Program-made: the position numbers and the translations under genes
Shown here: piece by piece, positions 1 to 11,546 of the stretch
Numbering within the stretch: the stretch's first letter is position 1
Layout: each line of letters starts with the position of its first letter
NCBI GenBank assembly: GCA_022419385.1
Contig: JAJUBI010000006.1
Coordinates: forward strand, 1,364,001 to 1,428,000
Direction of reading: 5' to 3'
DNA: 64,000 nt
From: Paraconiothyrium sp. Pb-2020
Taxonomy: Eukaryota > Ascomycota > Dothideomycetes > Pleosporales > Didymosphaeriaceae
Notes under the pieces: model-generated
Told to the model about the DNA's origin: nothing
Databases searched by the model: none
The model's input: only the letters and a program-made list of their open reading frames with translations

Positions 1-848
1 TCCCGAGGTCTTGAAGGAATGTGAACGGTGGATTTTCCAATAATTTCAAAGACCCCCAGCTCGCGGACGCCCATATACTTGGGATTATCCACTTTCTACG
101 AAAGGACATACTCATAAAGAAAGTACAAGCGCTGTAGTATAGAAGAGAGCAACATCATCTATAATATAATGTCCTGGGTAATATACATATATTCATTCGT
201 GCCTGGGCACTGCTGACAGGGGAATTGGCAACTTACGTGAGTTGAGCAAGTGTTAGATTGTGATCGTCTCGGAAACGGCAGAAGACTTGATGATGGGGGG
301 AGCGGGCTTAATGGTAGCGCCAGCGTAAGTAGGCTACTCCACGAAGGTCGTCCAGTGAGACAGGTGGATCGCTCGAGCCTTCTGTTGGTGATCCAGAGCC
401 AACTGATAATTTAGAGCTATTGAGGGTATGTCCCCTATCTCCTTTCGCAAGACATTTGCGGGTGGCAACCATGTAACGAGGCGTACTGCATGCATCGGAC
501 GTACAATTACTGCAAGAAGCCTTGAGGGCCACCGAGCGTAGTTTATATAAGAGTATAGTGTCATCAGCTTTCACTGATTTGATTGCGATAGTAGAGAGCA
601 TGCCCAGGTGATAAGTGAGCTTCAGGTAGTTGCACTAGCGATTGATTATCGCCGAGCTATCTCCGAGCTATCTCCTCCCCAAGCTTCCCCAAGCTCAGGC
701 GTCACTGCTCCTCCGCTTCATGAACCTGACGCATTTACGCCAACGTTACTACTGCGTTGACAGCCTCGTCGAGACCGCCGAGCTGCGACGTGCACACTGC
801 GTCATGAGTGCCTCATAAGAATAGCGACCTTCTACATAGCAGCCTGGC
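1..848. other. Left-edge intergenic region
   Basis: I see no gene I can support upstream of VPS18. A minus-strand reading frame of 97 codons (308-601) begins with ATG, but it shows no motif, signal peptide or family resemblance, and a second frame overlaps it. The 3' end of a neighbouring gene could lie here, but nothing recognisable is left of it. The last roughly 100 bases should hold the VPS18 promoter and 5' leader; no clear TATA box is visible. Confidence 0.4.
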
Positions 849-3800
849 ATGGCGTACGATTCGTCGTCGGGGTATGCCGCGCCCGGCACGAGCAACTTCC
901 AGGATGGCGATGCGGCGCTTCCCATGTTCAACATCGAGCGTGTGTCGCTGCAATTCTCCGTAGCTTCAGACTTCGTCGCCGCCGCAGTCGCAAACAATGT
1001 CCTGATTCTCGCGCTGTCCACGGGGCGCATTCTGCGGATAGACCTCGACAGTCCCGCCGATATCGATGGTTCGCTACAGCCTATAAACATGCTTCTTAGC
1101 TTTCTCTGATGATGCACAGATATCGATTTGCCCAAAAAAACGCCTGAAATTGGCGTTATCAAACGATTGTTCCTCGACCCGTCCGCCTCCCATCTCATCA
1201 TCACGACTACCCTCGCCGAGAACTTCTACCTCCACACCCAGTCGCGAAACCCCAAGGCACTATCCAGATTAAAGGGCGTCGCTATCGAGAGCATATCATG
1301 GAATCCTTCCCAGCCGACTGCCTCGACCAGAGAGATCTTGGTTGGCGCAGCCGATGGGAACGTTTACGAAGTCTACATCGAGCCGTCATCCGAGTTCTAC
1401 CGCCGAGAAGAACGATATCTGAAAGGTGTTTACAAGACCAACGATGGACCCATCACAGGGTTGTGGACAGACATTGTGCCTGGGAGGAACGACCTGCGAC
1501 GCGTCATCATCGCAACACCGTCGGCATTCCTGCATTTCGCGGGCAAGGTTGGGCGACATGGGCATGAAGGTGGTGGCTCTATTTTCTCTAAATTCTTCGA
1601 CAGCGAATCAGCCACGGCACACGAGATCGCAAACGTCGCATCTACCGCTACTTCACTCCTCGCCGTGTCACCTGAGATCGAGGAAACGCCGTCCTCCGAC
1701 CACACACATGCGGAAAGGATATTTGGATGGCTTACCTCCCAAGGCGTTCTCCACGGGAAGTTGTTCTTATCGTCGGACACATCTGAGTTGGGCGGCAGAG
1801 TGCTCGGCGAGTCAAAGATGCTGCCTAGATCGCAGATACCACCCTCTCAAACCGCTAGCGGACGCACCAGGCGAACGCAGGACTCTGTCACTTCCATGAT
1901 ACTCAGTCAATGGCACATTCTGCAACTTATCGACGGAAGAATAATAGCCACTAATCGACTAGACGACACAATCGTACTCGACCAAGTAGTATTGGAGCCC
2001 GGCCAGACTGCGGTAGGCCTGGTAGCAGACATCAAGAAGAACACATACTGGCTTTTCACAAACCAGGAGATCTTCGAGGTCGTCATTACAGATGAGAGCC
2101 GAGACGTATGGAAGATCATGTTAAAGGCGCAGCAGTTTGAAGCGGCATCTCAATACGCAAAAACCGCTGCTCAAAAAGATGCTGTAGCAACAGCGTCTGG
2201 CGATTACTTGGTCGGCAAAGGACAGTATTCAGAGGCTGCCGCTGTGTACGGCCGAAGTAGCAAGCCTTTCGAGCAAGTAGCGCTTACGTTCATCGACAAG
2301 GGGGAGCAAGATGCTTTGCGCAAGTATTTACTTACGAAGCTTACAACTCTGAAGAAGTCCTCCACCATGCAGCGAATCATGGTCGCCACATGGCTCACTG
2401 AGCTCTACATGGCCAAGCTCAACACATTGGACGACACAATCACCACAAAAGCGGAGCTTTCAGAGAGCATGAACACCGCTGAGACTCAAGATCAGCTATC
2501 ATTCATACGAAAGGAATACCAAGAGTTCGTTACCAAGTACAAGTCCGACCTGGATCGAAAGACAGTCTACGAAATCATCAGCAGTCACGGAAGAGAAGAA
2601 GAACTGCTCTACTTTGCTACGGTTGTCAATGACTACAATTATGTCCTCGCCTATTGGGTCCAGCGAGAACGATGGCGGGAAACCCTCGATGTACTCAAGA
2701 AGCAGACTGATCCTGAGGTCTTCTACAAGTATAGCAGCGTACTCATGGCACAAGTGCCTGTGGATCTTGTGGAGATCATGATGCGGCAGACGAATCTGGA
2801 CGCTCAAAAACTCATCCCTGCATTCCTCAACTACAACAACATCACCAAGGTCCCACTGAGCCAGAACCAGGCCGTGCGATACCTGCTGTTTGAGATCAAC
2901 CAGCATCAATCAACCGATGCAGCCGTTCACAATACACTGATATCCATATATGCTTCACATTTCACCAGCGATGAATCCGCGCTTCTTGCATATCTGGAAG
3001 GCCAATTCATGGCTCACGAGCAAAATTATGACGCTGATTTTGCCCTGCGCCTTTGCATCCAACACAACCGCGTGCAATCTTGCGTCCACATATACAGTTC
3101 TATGGGGCAATATGTGCAGGCCGTTGATCTAGCTCTCAAATACGACGAGATTGATCTTGCGAGCAACGTAGCAGATCGCTCAAATACCGAGCCTGCTTTG
3201 CGCAAGAAACTGTGGCTGGCGATTGCAAAGAAAGTCATTTCGCAATCGTCAGGAATCAAGACGGCCATCGAGTTCCTAAAGAGAGTAGACTTGCTACGGA
3301 TCGAGGATTTGATTCCTTTCTTCCCGGATTTTGTCGTAATCGACGACTTCAAAGACGAAATCTGTTCTGCCCTGGAAGACTACTCGCGCAAGATCGACGA
3401 GTTGAAGCTTGAGATGGATGAGTCTGAAGCAACAGCCGCGCACATCAAGATCGACATCAAAGCCCTCGGGCAACGATACGCCATCGTGGAGCCGGGCGAA
3501 CGGTGCTACGTCTGCGGTCTGCCCCTACTCGCTCGTCAATTCTTCGTGTTTCCGTGCCAGCACGCTTTCCATAGCGATTGTCTCGCTAAGAAGTTTGTCG
3601 AGCTCGCAGGCATGGCAAAGGGCAAGCGTCTGGGCGAGTTGCAGATGGAGGTGAGCAAAGGTACGAGCACGGGAGCGAAGAGGGAGAAGGCGATCAGGGA
3701 ATTAGATGCCCTGGTTGGGTCATCTTGGTGAGTCCGCGCTTCCCTTCGTCTAACGACGGCTCACTAACGTGCTGCAGTGTGCTGTGTAGTGAATTGGCTG

Positions 3801-3862
3801 TCAAACTTATCGATGAGCCCTTCATATCGGCCATGGATGACAAAGAGGAATGGGCTTTGTAG
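849..3862 (+). CDS. VPS18: Vps18/Pep3, core subunit of HOPS and CORVET tethering complexes
   Basis: Class C vacuolar sorting protein that tethers endosomal and vacuolar membranes before SNARE fusion. I read three exons, join(849..1068,1120..3727,3778..3862), giving 970 aa, close to the usual fungal length. The first splice restores the conserved stretch DIDLPKK. The second joins the C-terminal RING-H2: CYVCGLP near residue 869, the CQHAFHSDC core, and after the last intron CVLCSELAVKLIDEPFI. The N-terminal half is the Pep3/Vps18 beta-propeller region (RLKGVAIESISWNPS). The middle is an alpha-solenoid of clathrin-repeat type. The start is the first ATG and fits the family N-terminus (FNIERVSLQF). 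The first intron uses a weak GTTCGC donor; the second has GTGAGT and a CTAAC branch site. Identification is secure by family motifs; the exon ends are my inference. Confidence 0.95.
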
Positions 3863-4547
3863 AATTGGAGATATACCGAGAAGATACCAATCCTTTCATA
3901 CAGCTAGGAACAATATAATACGTACGTCGCTGAAAGTTGCCGTGTCCGAGGTATGGGAGCGGTGTTTCGGTGTTTCCGGGTGCCGGCTAGCTGGAGCTAG
4001 CAACGATGTTAATCTTTTTCCTGTTTGCTAATGCGTACTCGGGTCCCAGGCATCGCGATACATCAATCGACATGCGGGAACTGGAACCGCGCATTCGGAA
4101 TTTGTCCAACATAGATGCTGCGTTTCCTTCGCGATGGGTCCTATGGAAGCTCGTTGTACCAGATGCATCACTGCATGTGCGCATATGACGCCCACCGCTA
4201 TTCCGTGGGTGTCTTAACCGCGTAGGATCACACGATGCTCGTCTTCGCACACCTAAACCGCGCGTCGTCAAGCTCTACCAGCCAATGTTGTACAGTTCCT
4301 GAACGTCCACAGGTCCGCTAAATACCACCGCGGGGAGGCGCAGCAATGTTGATCAAATTCGGGGCTGGCACGTCCCCCTCGCTGATCCGTTCAACCCACG
4401 CGAAGGAACGATGAACAACATTCTAGGATGCCAAGCAGGGGTGATAACGGTTATGCATTAATAAACGTTCAACCACTGGGTACCTGTTTCCCTTTCTCTT
4501 GTTATTCGAAACTAAAAGTTATGCGATGGCGAGGCAAGTGAAGAGCG
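3863..4547. other. Intergenic region between VPS18 and the membrane-protein gene
   Basis: About 0.7 kb without a supportable gene. Short frames on both strands are mutual shadows and lack motifs. It should contain the VPS18 3' end and the promoter of the gene at 4548. An alternating AT-rich run (near 4455-4465) lies about 90 bases upstream of that ATG. Confidence 0.45.
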
Positions 4548-6350
4548 ATGGACGTATCATACGGAAATGAACCCTCACTTGCGTATGAAGAACCGCCCCC
4601 TTACTCACCAGTACGCGGGAGTGGCGATGGATTTCTGGGCGACAAGAAGGAAGATGGGATCGTGGTGCGGATTGCAAGGACCTGGACGAGAACAACAACA
4701 ACACACGGAGCGTCCAAGAAGATTGCGCGGACTACCTCAGATTACTTTCAACAACGTACATGGCCGGCCATTAGGAATACCACGATAACGCACGTAACGC
4801 CAGTTATTACCTCTTCCTCACGAACGACCTGGGACTTTGTGCAGAACCGCATGTGGGCGCGCATCAGAGATTACCCGCTCAAAGCAACCCAAATTTGGGC
4901 ATCGCTGTTGCTAGGCTTGGGGATTGTCCCATTCGTAGTTTACGGTGCACTGAATCGAGGCTGGCACGAAACATTTTACTACGGTGCTTTTGCCGCAAAG
5001 ACTCTGGGATGTGGTGACGCGCTGGGTGTACCGCAGAACTCCACCGTGGAGGGAGTCGAGGCATTGTTCGTCCTGGATTGGACATTCGGCCAATTCACTT
5101 TCGCGCGCGTCAAGACAATTGATGTGGCGTGGGACATTCTTGTCGGTCGCGGCGTTCAGATGATCTTCTGGGCCATATCGTACCGAGTTTTCTCAGACGC
5201 GCTGCTCCGCCTTATTGAGCGGCATCCGGCATCCTTTCAGACGTTCAAGAGCATCAGCCTTGAAGGCCCTGGCCTTGGCTCTTCTTGGATTCTTCTCATG
5301 CAGCTGTTTCGCACCCGAAGTAGACGCACTTGGTTCTTGTTCTTCTACCTGCTGTTAGCGTCTCTGTACGTTTTGAGCATCCCTCCACTGCTAGGTGCCA
5401 TGACGGGTTATGACGGTACGACAATTGCGTGGGTCAGCATTGGCGATGCTGATAACATCATTCCTTCTTCGCAGATACACCCGAGCTACGCTATATACGG
5501 CACGTGGAACCAATCGTTTGACCAACCCCTGTGTGACACGACGACCGGGGAGCTACGCGACTGGTACTATCACCAGATGGATATGAAAAAGTACTGCGAC
5601 TGCAGACTACCCAACGGGACTATTTTACCTTTCCAAGAGTGGCAGTACAAATACAATTCCATGTCTTATGGCAGCAGCGCAATCGATCCCTACAAGATCG
5701 ACGATTGCAACATCCGATACGAGGGCCAAAGCGGCGTCTACCAGTCTACTTGGGGCCAGGACTCACTCTATGAGCGCGCAAAAGACTGGGGTGCTTACAA
5801 CTGCAACGATTCGTTTCCCGTTACTCTCCTTAATGGCAACACTTACTCGATGTATGATCTCAACTTTAGTACTACCGGTTATTGCTTCCAGAACAAATCC
5901 TACGACTACTGGAATCTGGTAGACTCTACACGCTGTCTACCTGATACGGCGCATCCGAGCTATCAGTGGGGGTTCTCTTCCGCAATGATGGGCGTCCTTT
6001 TCATCATCAACCTTGTGTGGTGTCTGACGATGTGGGTTGTGTGGCAGGATGCGCTGAAGGCGAAGCTAGTAAGGAGCGGGTACCGTATGTCACCATTGAG
6101 AGCGGCTTTTGTACTGACGGAGGCGGCGCGGCAGAGGACAGGCGTTGGTGCTGAGGGATTGGTGTTGAGGGAGACAAAGATGCTGAAGAGGGAGTTGAGG
6201 CGGCACAAAGGGAGAAAAGAAGCCGTTGTTCACAAAGATATATTTGATGAGGGTAGCGGAGAGGGCAACACGGACTTTGGGAAGGGGAACATTGTTAAAA
6301 TCAGGAGGCGGCCTGTCGCGCGTGAGTATATAGACGAGTTGGATGTGTGA
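4548..6350 (+). CDS. Fungal-specific polytopic membrane protein, function unknown
   Basis: A single uninterrupted reading frame of 600 aa starting at ATG. I do not recognise a characterised family. The N-terminus is cytosolic in character and carries a proline-rich PPPYSP stretch, which resembles a PPxY ligand for WW-domain ubiquitin ligases (inference). Hydrophobic segments lie near residues 116-135, 205-225, 262-290 and 476-500. Between the third and fourth is a loop of about 185 residues, rich in Cys, Tyr, Trp and N-glycosylation sequons such as NQS, NGT and NDS. This suggests a disulfide-stabilised outer or luminal domain. The tail is basic (RRHKGRK). It resembles the many uncharacterised membrane proteins of Pezizomycotina. 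That it is a real gene is well supported by length and composition; its role is unknown. Confidence 0.8.
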   Translation: MDVSYGNEPSLAYEEPPPYSPVRGSGDGFLGDKKEDGIVVRIARTWTRTTTTHGASKKIARTTSDYFQQRTWPAIRNTTITHVTPVITSSSRTTWDFVQNRMWARIRDYPLKATQIWASLLLGLGIVPFVVYGALNRGWHETFYYGAFAAKTLGCGDALGVPQNSTVEGVEALFVLDWTFGQFTFARVKTIDVAWDILVGRGVQMIFWAISYRVFSDALLRLIERHPASFQTFKSISLEGPGLGSSWILLMQLFRTRSRRTWFLFFYLLLASLYVLSIPPLLGAMTGYDGTTIAWVSIGDADNIIPSSQIHPSYAIYGTWNQSFDQPLCDTTTGELRDWYYHQMDMKKYCDCRLPNGTILPFQEWQYKYNSMSYGSSAIDPYKIDDCNIRYEGQSGVYQSTWGQDSLYERAKDWGAYNCNDSFPVTLLNGNTYSMYDLNFSTTGYCFQNKSYDYWNLVDSTRCLPDTAHPSYQWGFSSAMMGVLFIINLVWCLTMWVVWQDALKAKLVRSGYRMSPLRAAFVLTEAARQRTGVGAEGLVLRETKMLKRELRRHKGRKEAVVHKDIFDEGSGEGNTDFGKGNIVKIRRRPVAREYIDELDV

Positions 6351-8678
6351 AAAGATAGTAAAGCATTTTATATCCACGTTCTTGCTTGGTATCTACACCA
6401 CATCTATCTACCCTTGTTGATAAACAGAAAATTGCCACCCGAAGATATTGAGCATGGTAGTAATTGGACACGCGTCGCTGCCTCACTCGCCATAAGCGGA
6501 GAGCTTACTACTGAGCTGCTTGCTGCTAGACCAAAATGATCCCTCAGCGCTATGTTTGATTGTGCGATCTTCGGTCAAGCTATATGCATGCATATAAAGG
6601 AGAACGAAGAACCGATCCATGTACAAACTGCGACACAGTTCAGAGTAAGTGCGCAATAACCCATCAGCATTCAAAAGCCCGCACCAAATTCTGACGAAAT
6701 ATCATCCACTCGTCACGCACATAGGTAATCATCTTCATCCTTGCGTTTGAAATTCACATATCAAGCCTTTTGTCGAGCATGGAAAAGTTGAGTCTTGGGA
6801 TCAATCTCTAACGGCAAAATGAACACAGCGGATCTGTCCTGCAGCTCTCTCGTCGCTCATAATGTAATCGACTTGCCGGGTATCCCCATGGTACACTCTA
6901 GTAGCCAAAGCTTCTCAGTGCCTCGATGAGACCACCACGTAAAGGCAGTCAGATCCAATGAGACACTTATAGACTGGGGCGGGAGGCTGGAGTAGTGCCG
7001 AGGGGTAGTTATACTACTTTATAGTGAGTACCAAGGAAAAGGACATATGAAGCCCAAAATATCAATCCCCGGTTTTTGTTGATGGTTACCAAAAACCAAG
7101 GCTCTTTCATGGCATTGTACCAGGTTTACCGTAGACATTTGCAAATAACTGGTGCACCACTCGCAAGCGACCTAACAGGAAAGTTGATTGGAGCGCAAAA
7201 GTGGGCCTGATAGTGAATTCTAAGCAGTTGATTCGTGCACCCCCACTTCAATTCATCCGGTGTTCGCAAATTATATGATACGGTAATTCCCAAAAAGGAA
7301 GTATCGTTGTTTAGCTTACTGAATTAGGCTTGGGCTTAGAGACTCCTTGTCGCCAAGATGCAGGGCGGGAGGCAAGAGCTTTTGAAATGCACCTCGTCCA
7401 TCGGTTGAGAGATGATAAAATCTGGCTCGAAGTGATACATCACGTTTCCGGAATTGATACTAACCTGGCACAGCCCTGGTAGAATTTCGACAGGTGGTCC
7501 AACGCGCAGCGATACCTGCAACAGGAGATACCATCACCCCCGCCCTCAAACGTCGACACTCGGCGATAGCCTCTTCACCGACCAAAGGAAAGATTTACCA
7601 AAGCCACCAAGTCCTCGGGCTTCCGAGCCCATCACGCCCGATCCGTACCGACTACCAGTCGGATAACGTCTGGTGATAGCCCTTCAGGAAGGACTCATGT
7701 GAGTTAATAGAACTAAGAATCGGGCGAGTGGGCCTTAACTATACTTGGATAGTGGTGAATGACCAGCTTGCATGATATGGACCACCCGTGGACTACTAAC
7801 AGTCACGTGACATAATACTTTCCTCAAGGCGAGTGCTTAGGAATTACTCTACCCTAGACTAATTCCTGCATCCGAGCGGGCAGAAAAGGCAAGGGCGACA
7901 CAAGACACGAGATCGTAACAGGTTGCTTCTTTCACCTTCAACCCAGGCGTTAGCCTATCCTGGGCGTTATGGGGTAATCCCTGGTAGTATATGACTAAAA
8001 CTCGGGGCGCGAATAGAGAGAGTTGTTAAACGAGCTATGCTGGTTGGCGCCTTCCTTATCTGTTAATAGCTCCTATCTCCTAAATATCTCGTAGATATTA
8101 CAAGCGACAAAGGTCCTGCCTATTAGCAGCGGATTAGATGTTAATTGAGAAGGTAGTTAAAAAGGTGTGTAGGGTTCTCTATCTACGATATGTCCGTGCG
8201 GGGTTATGGTCTAAGGCTGGCACATGATCCGACTACCCTCGTTATCTAACACTATAGCATCCCTATCGTATCTCTACCTCCTTCCTATTAGGCTGATGGA
8301 ATTGTATCGTGTAAGGGTATGTGCAGTCTGCCAAGGTGCCTCTCAAGAACTGCTATATCGATGCTAGGTAACATCGTGGGGTCAATGTCTTGTGAGGTGC
8401 CCTTTGAGGATTACCCTCCCGATATGGTTGAAACATGCGGCAACATCTTGCGGCGGATTGGAGAAGAGAAACTTGGCAGCGGCTGGTGCACTGTAGGGCA
8501 CTGCTTTGGACAAAGACAACCATAGCATACAACTCCGGAGCTGGTTTAAGTATAAATATGATGTGTGTTCGGGTCCAGTGTGAAAGTTTTCAGTAGTATC
8601 GCAGACTCATCTTACTACGATCTCGCCTCGACAATAGCAACGCCCCTTCTCTAGCGTGTCGTCTTCAGAACACTAGCC
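6351..8678. other. Gene-poor 2.3-kb stretch, possible decayed repeat
   Basis: No convincing gene. Short frames at 7454-7676 and 8319-8525 (68 codons, ATG) have protein-like composition but no family resemblance, so they may be fragments of dead genes. From about 7680 to 8300 the sequence is richer in TA than the flanking gene DNA and has stops in all frames, as a partly mutated repeat would. A small inverted repeat (CCCAGG/CCTGGG) lies at 7942-7964. I could not identify an element, ends or target duplication. Confidence 0.35.
8551..8558 (+). promoter_or_regulatory. TATA box of the secreted protease gene
   Basis: TATAAATA lies 121 bases upstream of the protease ATG (8679), followed by a pyrimidine-rich leader. 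The spacing suits a fungal TATA-type promoter with a leader of about 80-90 bases. TATA promoters are common for strongly regulated secreted enzymes. Transcription start not determined. Confidence 0.5.
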
Positions 8679-9806
8679 ATGGAGCTCACCAAGTTTCTCG
8701 CTGCCCTTGCAGTCTTCCTGCCCATCGTTTACGGTGCCCCTACGCAGGCTGCCAACAACCTCCACCCCGAGATCCTAGCTGCCATGAAGCGCGACTTGGG
8801 ACTGGACGCCGAGCAGGCCCATGTTCTTGTCGCCCGGGAGCTCAAGGCCACCGAAGTCATCGAGAAGCTGCAAACCTTGGCTGGCAACTCCTTCGGCGGC
8901 GCTTGGCTAGTCGACGGTGAGCTCAATGTCGCTGTCACTGACGAGGCTTTGACCTCCGATGTGTCCGCTACTGGCGCCACGCCCTTGGTCGTTTCCAATA
9001 GCCTTTCCAAGCTTGAGGAGGCCAAGGAGGCACTTGACAAGCTGGACATTGAGCAAACCCTTGGCAAGCGCTCGGAGGAGACTGGCATCGCGGCGTACTA
9101 CGTCGACGTCGCCGCCAACAAGCTCGTCCTGGAGGCACTTGCCGGTAGTACCGCTCAGGCCGAGGAGTTGGCCAAGCAGGTCGGCCTTGTCGAGTCCGAG
9201 TTCGAGGTCCACACCGTTGAGGAGATGCCGACCACCTTCGCCACGGTCCGCGGCGGTGACCCCTACTACATCAACAACAGCGCCCGATGCTCTGTCGGCT
9301 TCTCGGTCACTACTGGCTTCGTCTCTGCTGGCCACTGTGGTACCGCTGGTGCTTCTGCCACCACCAGCAGCGGTGCTAGTCTGGGAACCTTCTCAGGTTC
9401 AGTCTTTCCAGGGAACGGTGACTACAGCTACATCCGCGGCAGCAGTGGAAACACCTTCTCTGGCACCATAAACAACTATAGCGGTGGTACAATTGCCGTG
9501 GCGGGCAGCACCGCTTCCGCAGTTGGAGCCAGCATCTGCCGCTCCGGATCTACCACCGGCGTGCACTGCGGCACCGTCCGCGCCCTAGGCGCTACCGTCA
9601 CCTACTCCCAGGGACGCGTCACTGGCCTCACCCAGACCAATGTCTGCGCCGAGCCCGGTGACTCTGGCGGTTCTTTCTACTCTGGCTCCCAGGCCCAGGG
9701 TGTCACGTCTGGAGGCTCCGGCGACTGCACCAGCGGTGGCACGACCTACTTCCAGCCCGTAAACGAGATCCTGTCCGCCTACGGCCTCACTCTGGTCCGT
9801 GGCTAA
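8679..9806 (+). CDS. Secreted streptogrisin/alpha-lytic-like serine protease (peptidase family S1)
   Basis: Intronless gene for a 375-aa prepro-enzyme. A signal peptide covers residues 1-19 (hydrophobic core FLAALAVFLPIV, cleavage near YGA). A long propeptide (to about 190) has alpha-lytic protease prodomain character, with paired blocks GGAWLVDGELNVAVTD and AAYYVDVAANKLVLEA. The mature chymotrypsin-fold domain begins near VRGGDPYYI. The catalytic triad is visible: His219 in SAGHCG, Asp248 in GNGDYSYI and Ser329 in EPGDSGGS. Cysteines pair as expected (CSVGF/GHCG, CRSG..GVHC, CAEPGDSGG..GDC). The family is best known from actinobacteria; the prodomain is a folding chaperone that the protease later removes. 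The gene is GC-rich with no introns, unlike many neighbours, and lies alone in a gene-poor stretch. It is most likely an extracellular protein-degrading enzyme. Confidence 0.93.
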   Translation: MELTKFLAALAVFLPIVYGAPTQAANNLHPEILAAMKRDLGLDAEQAHVLVARELKATEVIEKLQTLAGNSFGGAWLVDGELNVAVTDEALTSDVSATGATPLVVSNSLSKLEEAKEALDKLDIEQTLGKRSEETGIAAYYVDVAANKLVLEALAGSTAQAEELAKQVGLVESEFEVHTVEEMPTTFATVRGGDPYYINNSARCSVGFSVTTGFVSAGHCGTAGASATTSSGASLGTFSGSVFPGNGDYSYIRGSSGNTFSGTINNYSGGTIAVAGSTASAVGASICRSGSTTGVHCGTVRALGATVTYSQGRVTGLTQTNVCAEPGDSGGSFYSGSQAQGVTSGGSGDCTSGGTTYFQPVNEILSAYGLTLVRG

Positions 9807-11057
9807 ATAGCTAGTTGTTTCAGCCAATTGCACTGCTACTGGAAGGAAGGAAGATGGCGGGTAGGGCACTTGAGTTATACATACTTGGTTAAAATTGGTT
9901 ACTGCCACTTTGGCCTATGGTATATAAACATCAATACAATTGAATGGTTCTGCTCTGATCGTTTCAACATTTCAACATCTTAAAAGTACGTTGCTGGATT
10001 GGTGAGAGACCATGATATCATATTCTTCACGGTAATAGAATTGCCCCAACACAAAAGGGTAATGTTTTCGAGGAGGCAATCTGCAGTGGAAATTAAGTTC
10101 CGCGTGGCAGATCTGGAAGATCAGGGTCCGTTGAATGGTTCGGCAAACCTTCCGAAACGCTAAATGTTCGGTTACTAGAATAACACCAAATTATTCTTCG
10201 ATGCGTGAGTCCGGCCGATGATGTGAGGATCTAACGTCTAGAATTGGCATAGTACCTATGTAGAGATGCAGGTGTGCTGCATGAAGAGTGCGATGCTGTG
10301 ACACGCGCCCCCGTTCTGGGGATATATGAAGAAGCGTGGTACCGGTAGCTGAAGCGCCCGGGCCCTGCGTGTAATCCCCCGCCTCCCTCCACTCCGCGGC
10401 GCCTGCGCCTCGCCGTCGTGAACAAGGCAAACACGAGCCAGGCAGATGAAATCTACGGTCTTCTCACTGTATTGCCCCTGGATGTCACACACGCCTGGTC
10501 GGCTACTCTGGCCATCTCCGTACCTCCCTGTGCCCTTTCTTCTCTGTGCAATGGTGGGTCGGTAGCCAGATGCTTGATTTTTACCTGTCAACGGCTGTGG
10601 GTCGGACATGGTCACGGTGCGAGAACTTCCTGCACGTGGACTCCAATGTACATCCTACAGAAGTACTCGAGCAGAAGAGGTGACGTCGGTCCGTCGTCGC
10701 TATCAAAAAGCGCTAACGAAGATTGTAACATTATCACAGAACTAACATAAGCGCACGCGCATGATGCGAGCCAATAGAACTGAAGTATATACGGTATACT
10801 CGATACGAATTACAGATTTTGACACAAAGATACAACCGAGTATTTTTTTGTTCATGCTAACACTTCAATGGACATCTTGAGCTGAACCATAATACTATCG
10901 AAACCAAGACGAGCCGATTGTGAGTCAAACTGGGGGGCAACACATCAGCTCAACAAGATTATATATTGTCTATTATTGACACTAGGAGGAGTTTTACTGT
11001 TATAAAGATTCAACGTCTATAGAGTGCTGTTCCCAAGCACCTGAGACCATATCAAGA
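9807..11057. other. Intergenic region, no gene seen
   Basis: About 1.25 kb between the protease and the small unknown gene. Frames at 10191-10750 overlap on both strands, begin at non-ATG codons or lack any motif. I see no RNA gene or repeat. The first 150 bases should hold the protease terminator region. Confidence 0.4.
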
Positions 11058-11546
11058 TTATAATGTTTCTATTCGCGTCCTCTTCACCTGAGATAACGTG
11101 CCAGCAATCATTATTCTCTTGATCTCCAAGGTTTGTGGCCGGCACCAGTAGAACTTCAACCGGATGTCCTGACAGTATTCCAACACCATGTCTCTAGCTT
11201 GCGCCTCGGTCAGATCCCAGTACATCGGAAGACTCATAAGCAACTTACCGACGGTGTCAAGATTGACCTGGCGAAGGAGTGCCTCGACCTTGTTACCTTT
11301 GACTTCTAAGCGATCCACGAGGCTTTGCAAGTCCATTGCCTTGGCCTCTAGATCCGGGACGGTATTACCAGCCGTAAACATGGAAGCACGGACTTCGTAG
11401 ATGGATTCCATGGTATCGTGACTAGATTGGTAGAGGTCGGCAATGCGATTGGTGATCAGATACAGCAGGTTGTTAGCCATGGTAGTGGTACTGTTGTAGC
11501 GCAAACGACCTTCCCGCCCGCAATCTCCACCAACGTCTGACATCAT
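11058..11546 (-). CDS. Hypothetical protein with helical, coiled-coil-like body
   Basis: 162-aa frame with ATG at 11546 and a second ATG immediately after. I do not recognise the family. After a short Gly/Arg-rich start the sequence is a regular helical pattern rich in Leu, Ala and charged residues (DLEAKAMDLQSLVDRLEVKG), followed by a Trp/Tyr-containing block (SLPMYWDLTEAQARDMVLEY). This suggests a small cytosolic helical protein. There are no signal peptide and no membrane segment. It stands alone with about 1.2 kb of empty DNA on each side. The internal consistency of the frame argues for a real, perhaps lineage-specific gene. A second exon or a later start (MANNLLYLITNRIADLY, which lies 23 codons in) remains possible. 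Confidence 0.5.
   Translation of the reverse strand: MMSDVGGDCGREGRLRYNSTTTMANNLLYLITNRIADLYQSSHDTMESIYEVRASMFTAGNTVPDLEAKAMDLQSLVDRLEVKGNKVEALLRQVNLDTVGKLLMSLPMYWDLTEAQARDMVLEYCQDIRLKFYWCRPQTLEIKRIMIAGTLSQVKRTRIETL

Noticed and set aside
749..1204. 151-codon minus-strand frame over the start of VPS18
   Set aside because: Antisense shadow of conserved VPS18 coding sequence; no motif of its own.
8729..9471. Long antisense and alternate frames over the protease gene
   Set aside because: GC-rich codon bias creates open shadow frames; only the plus frame has signal peptide, catalytic triad and cysteines.
10191..10750. Overlapping frames on both strands in the GC-rich intergenic DNA
   Set aside because: Non-ATG starts or motif-free composition; mutual shadows.
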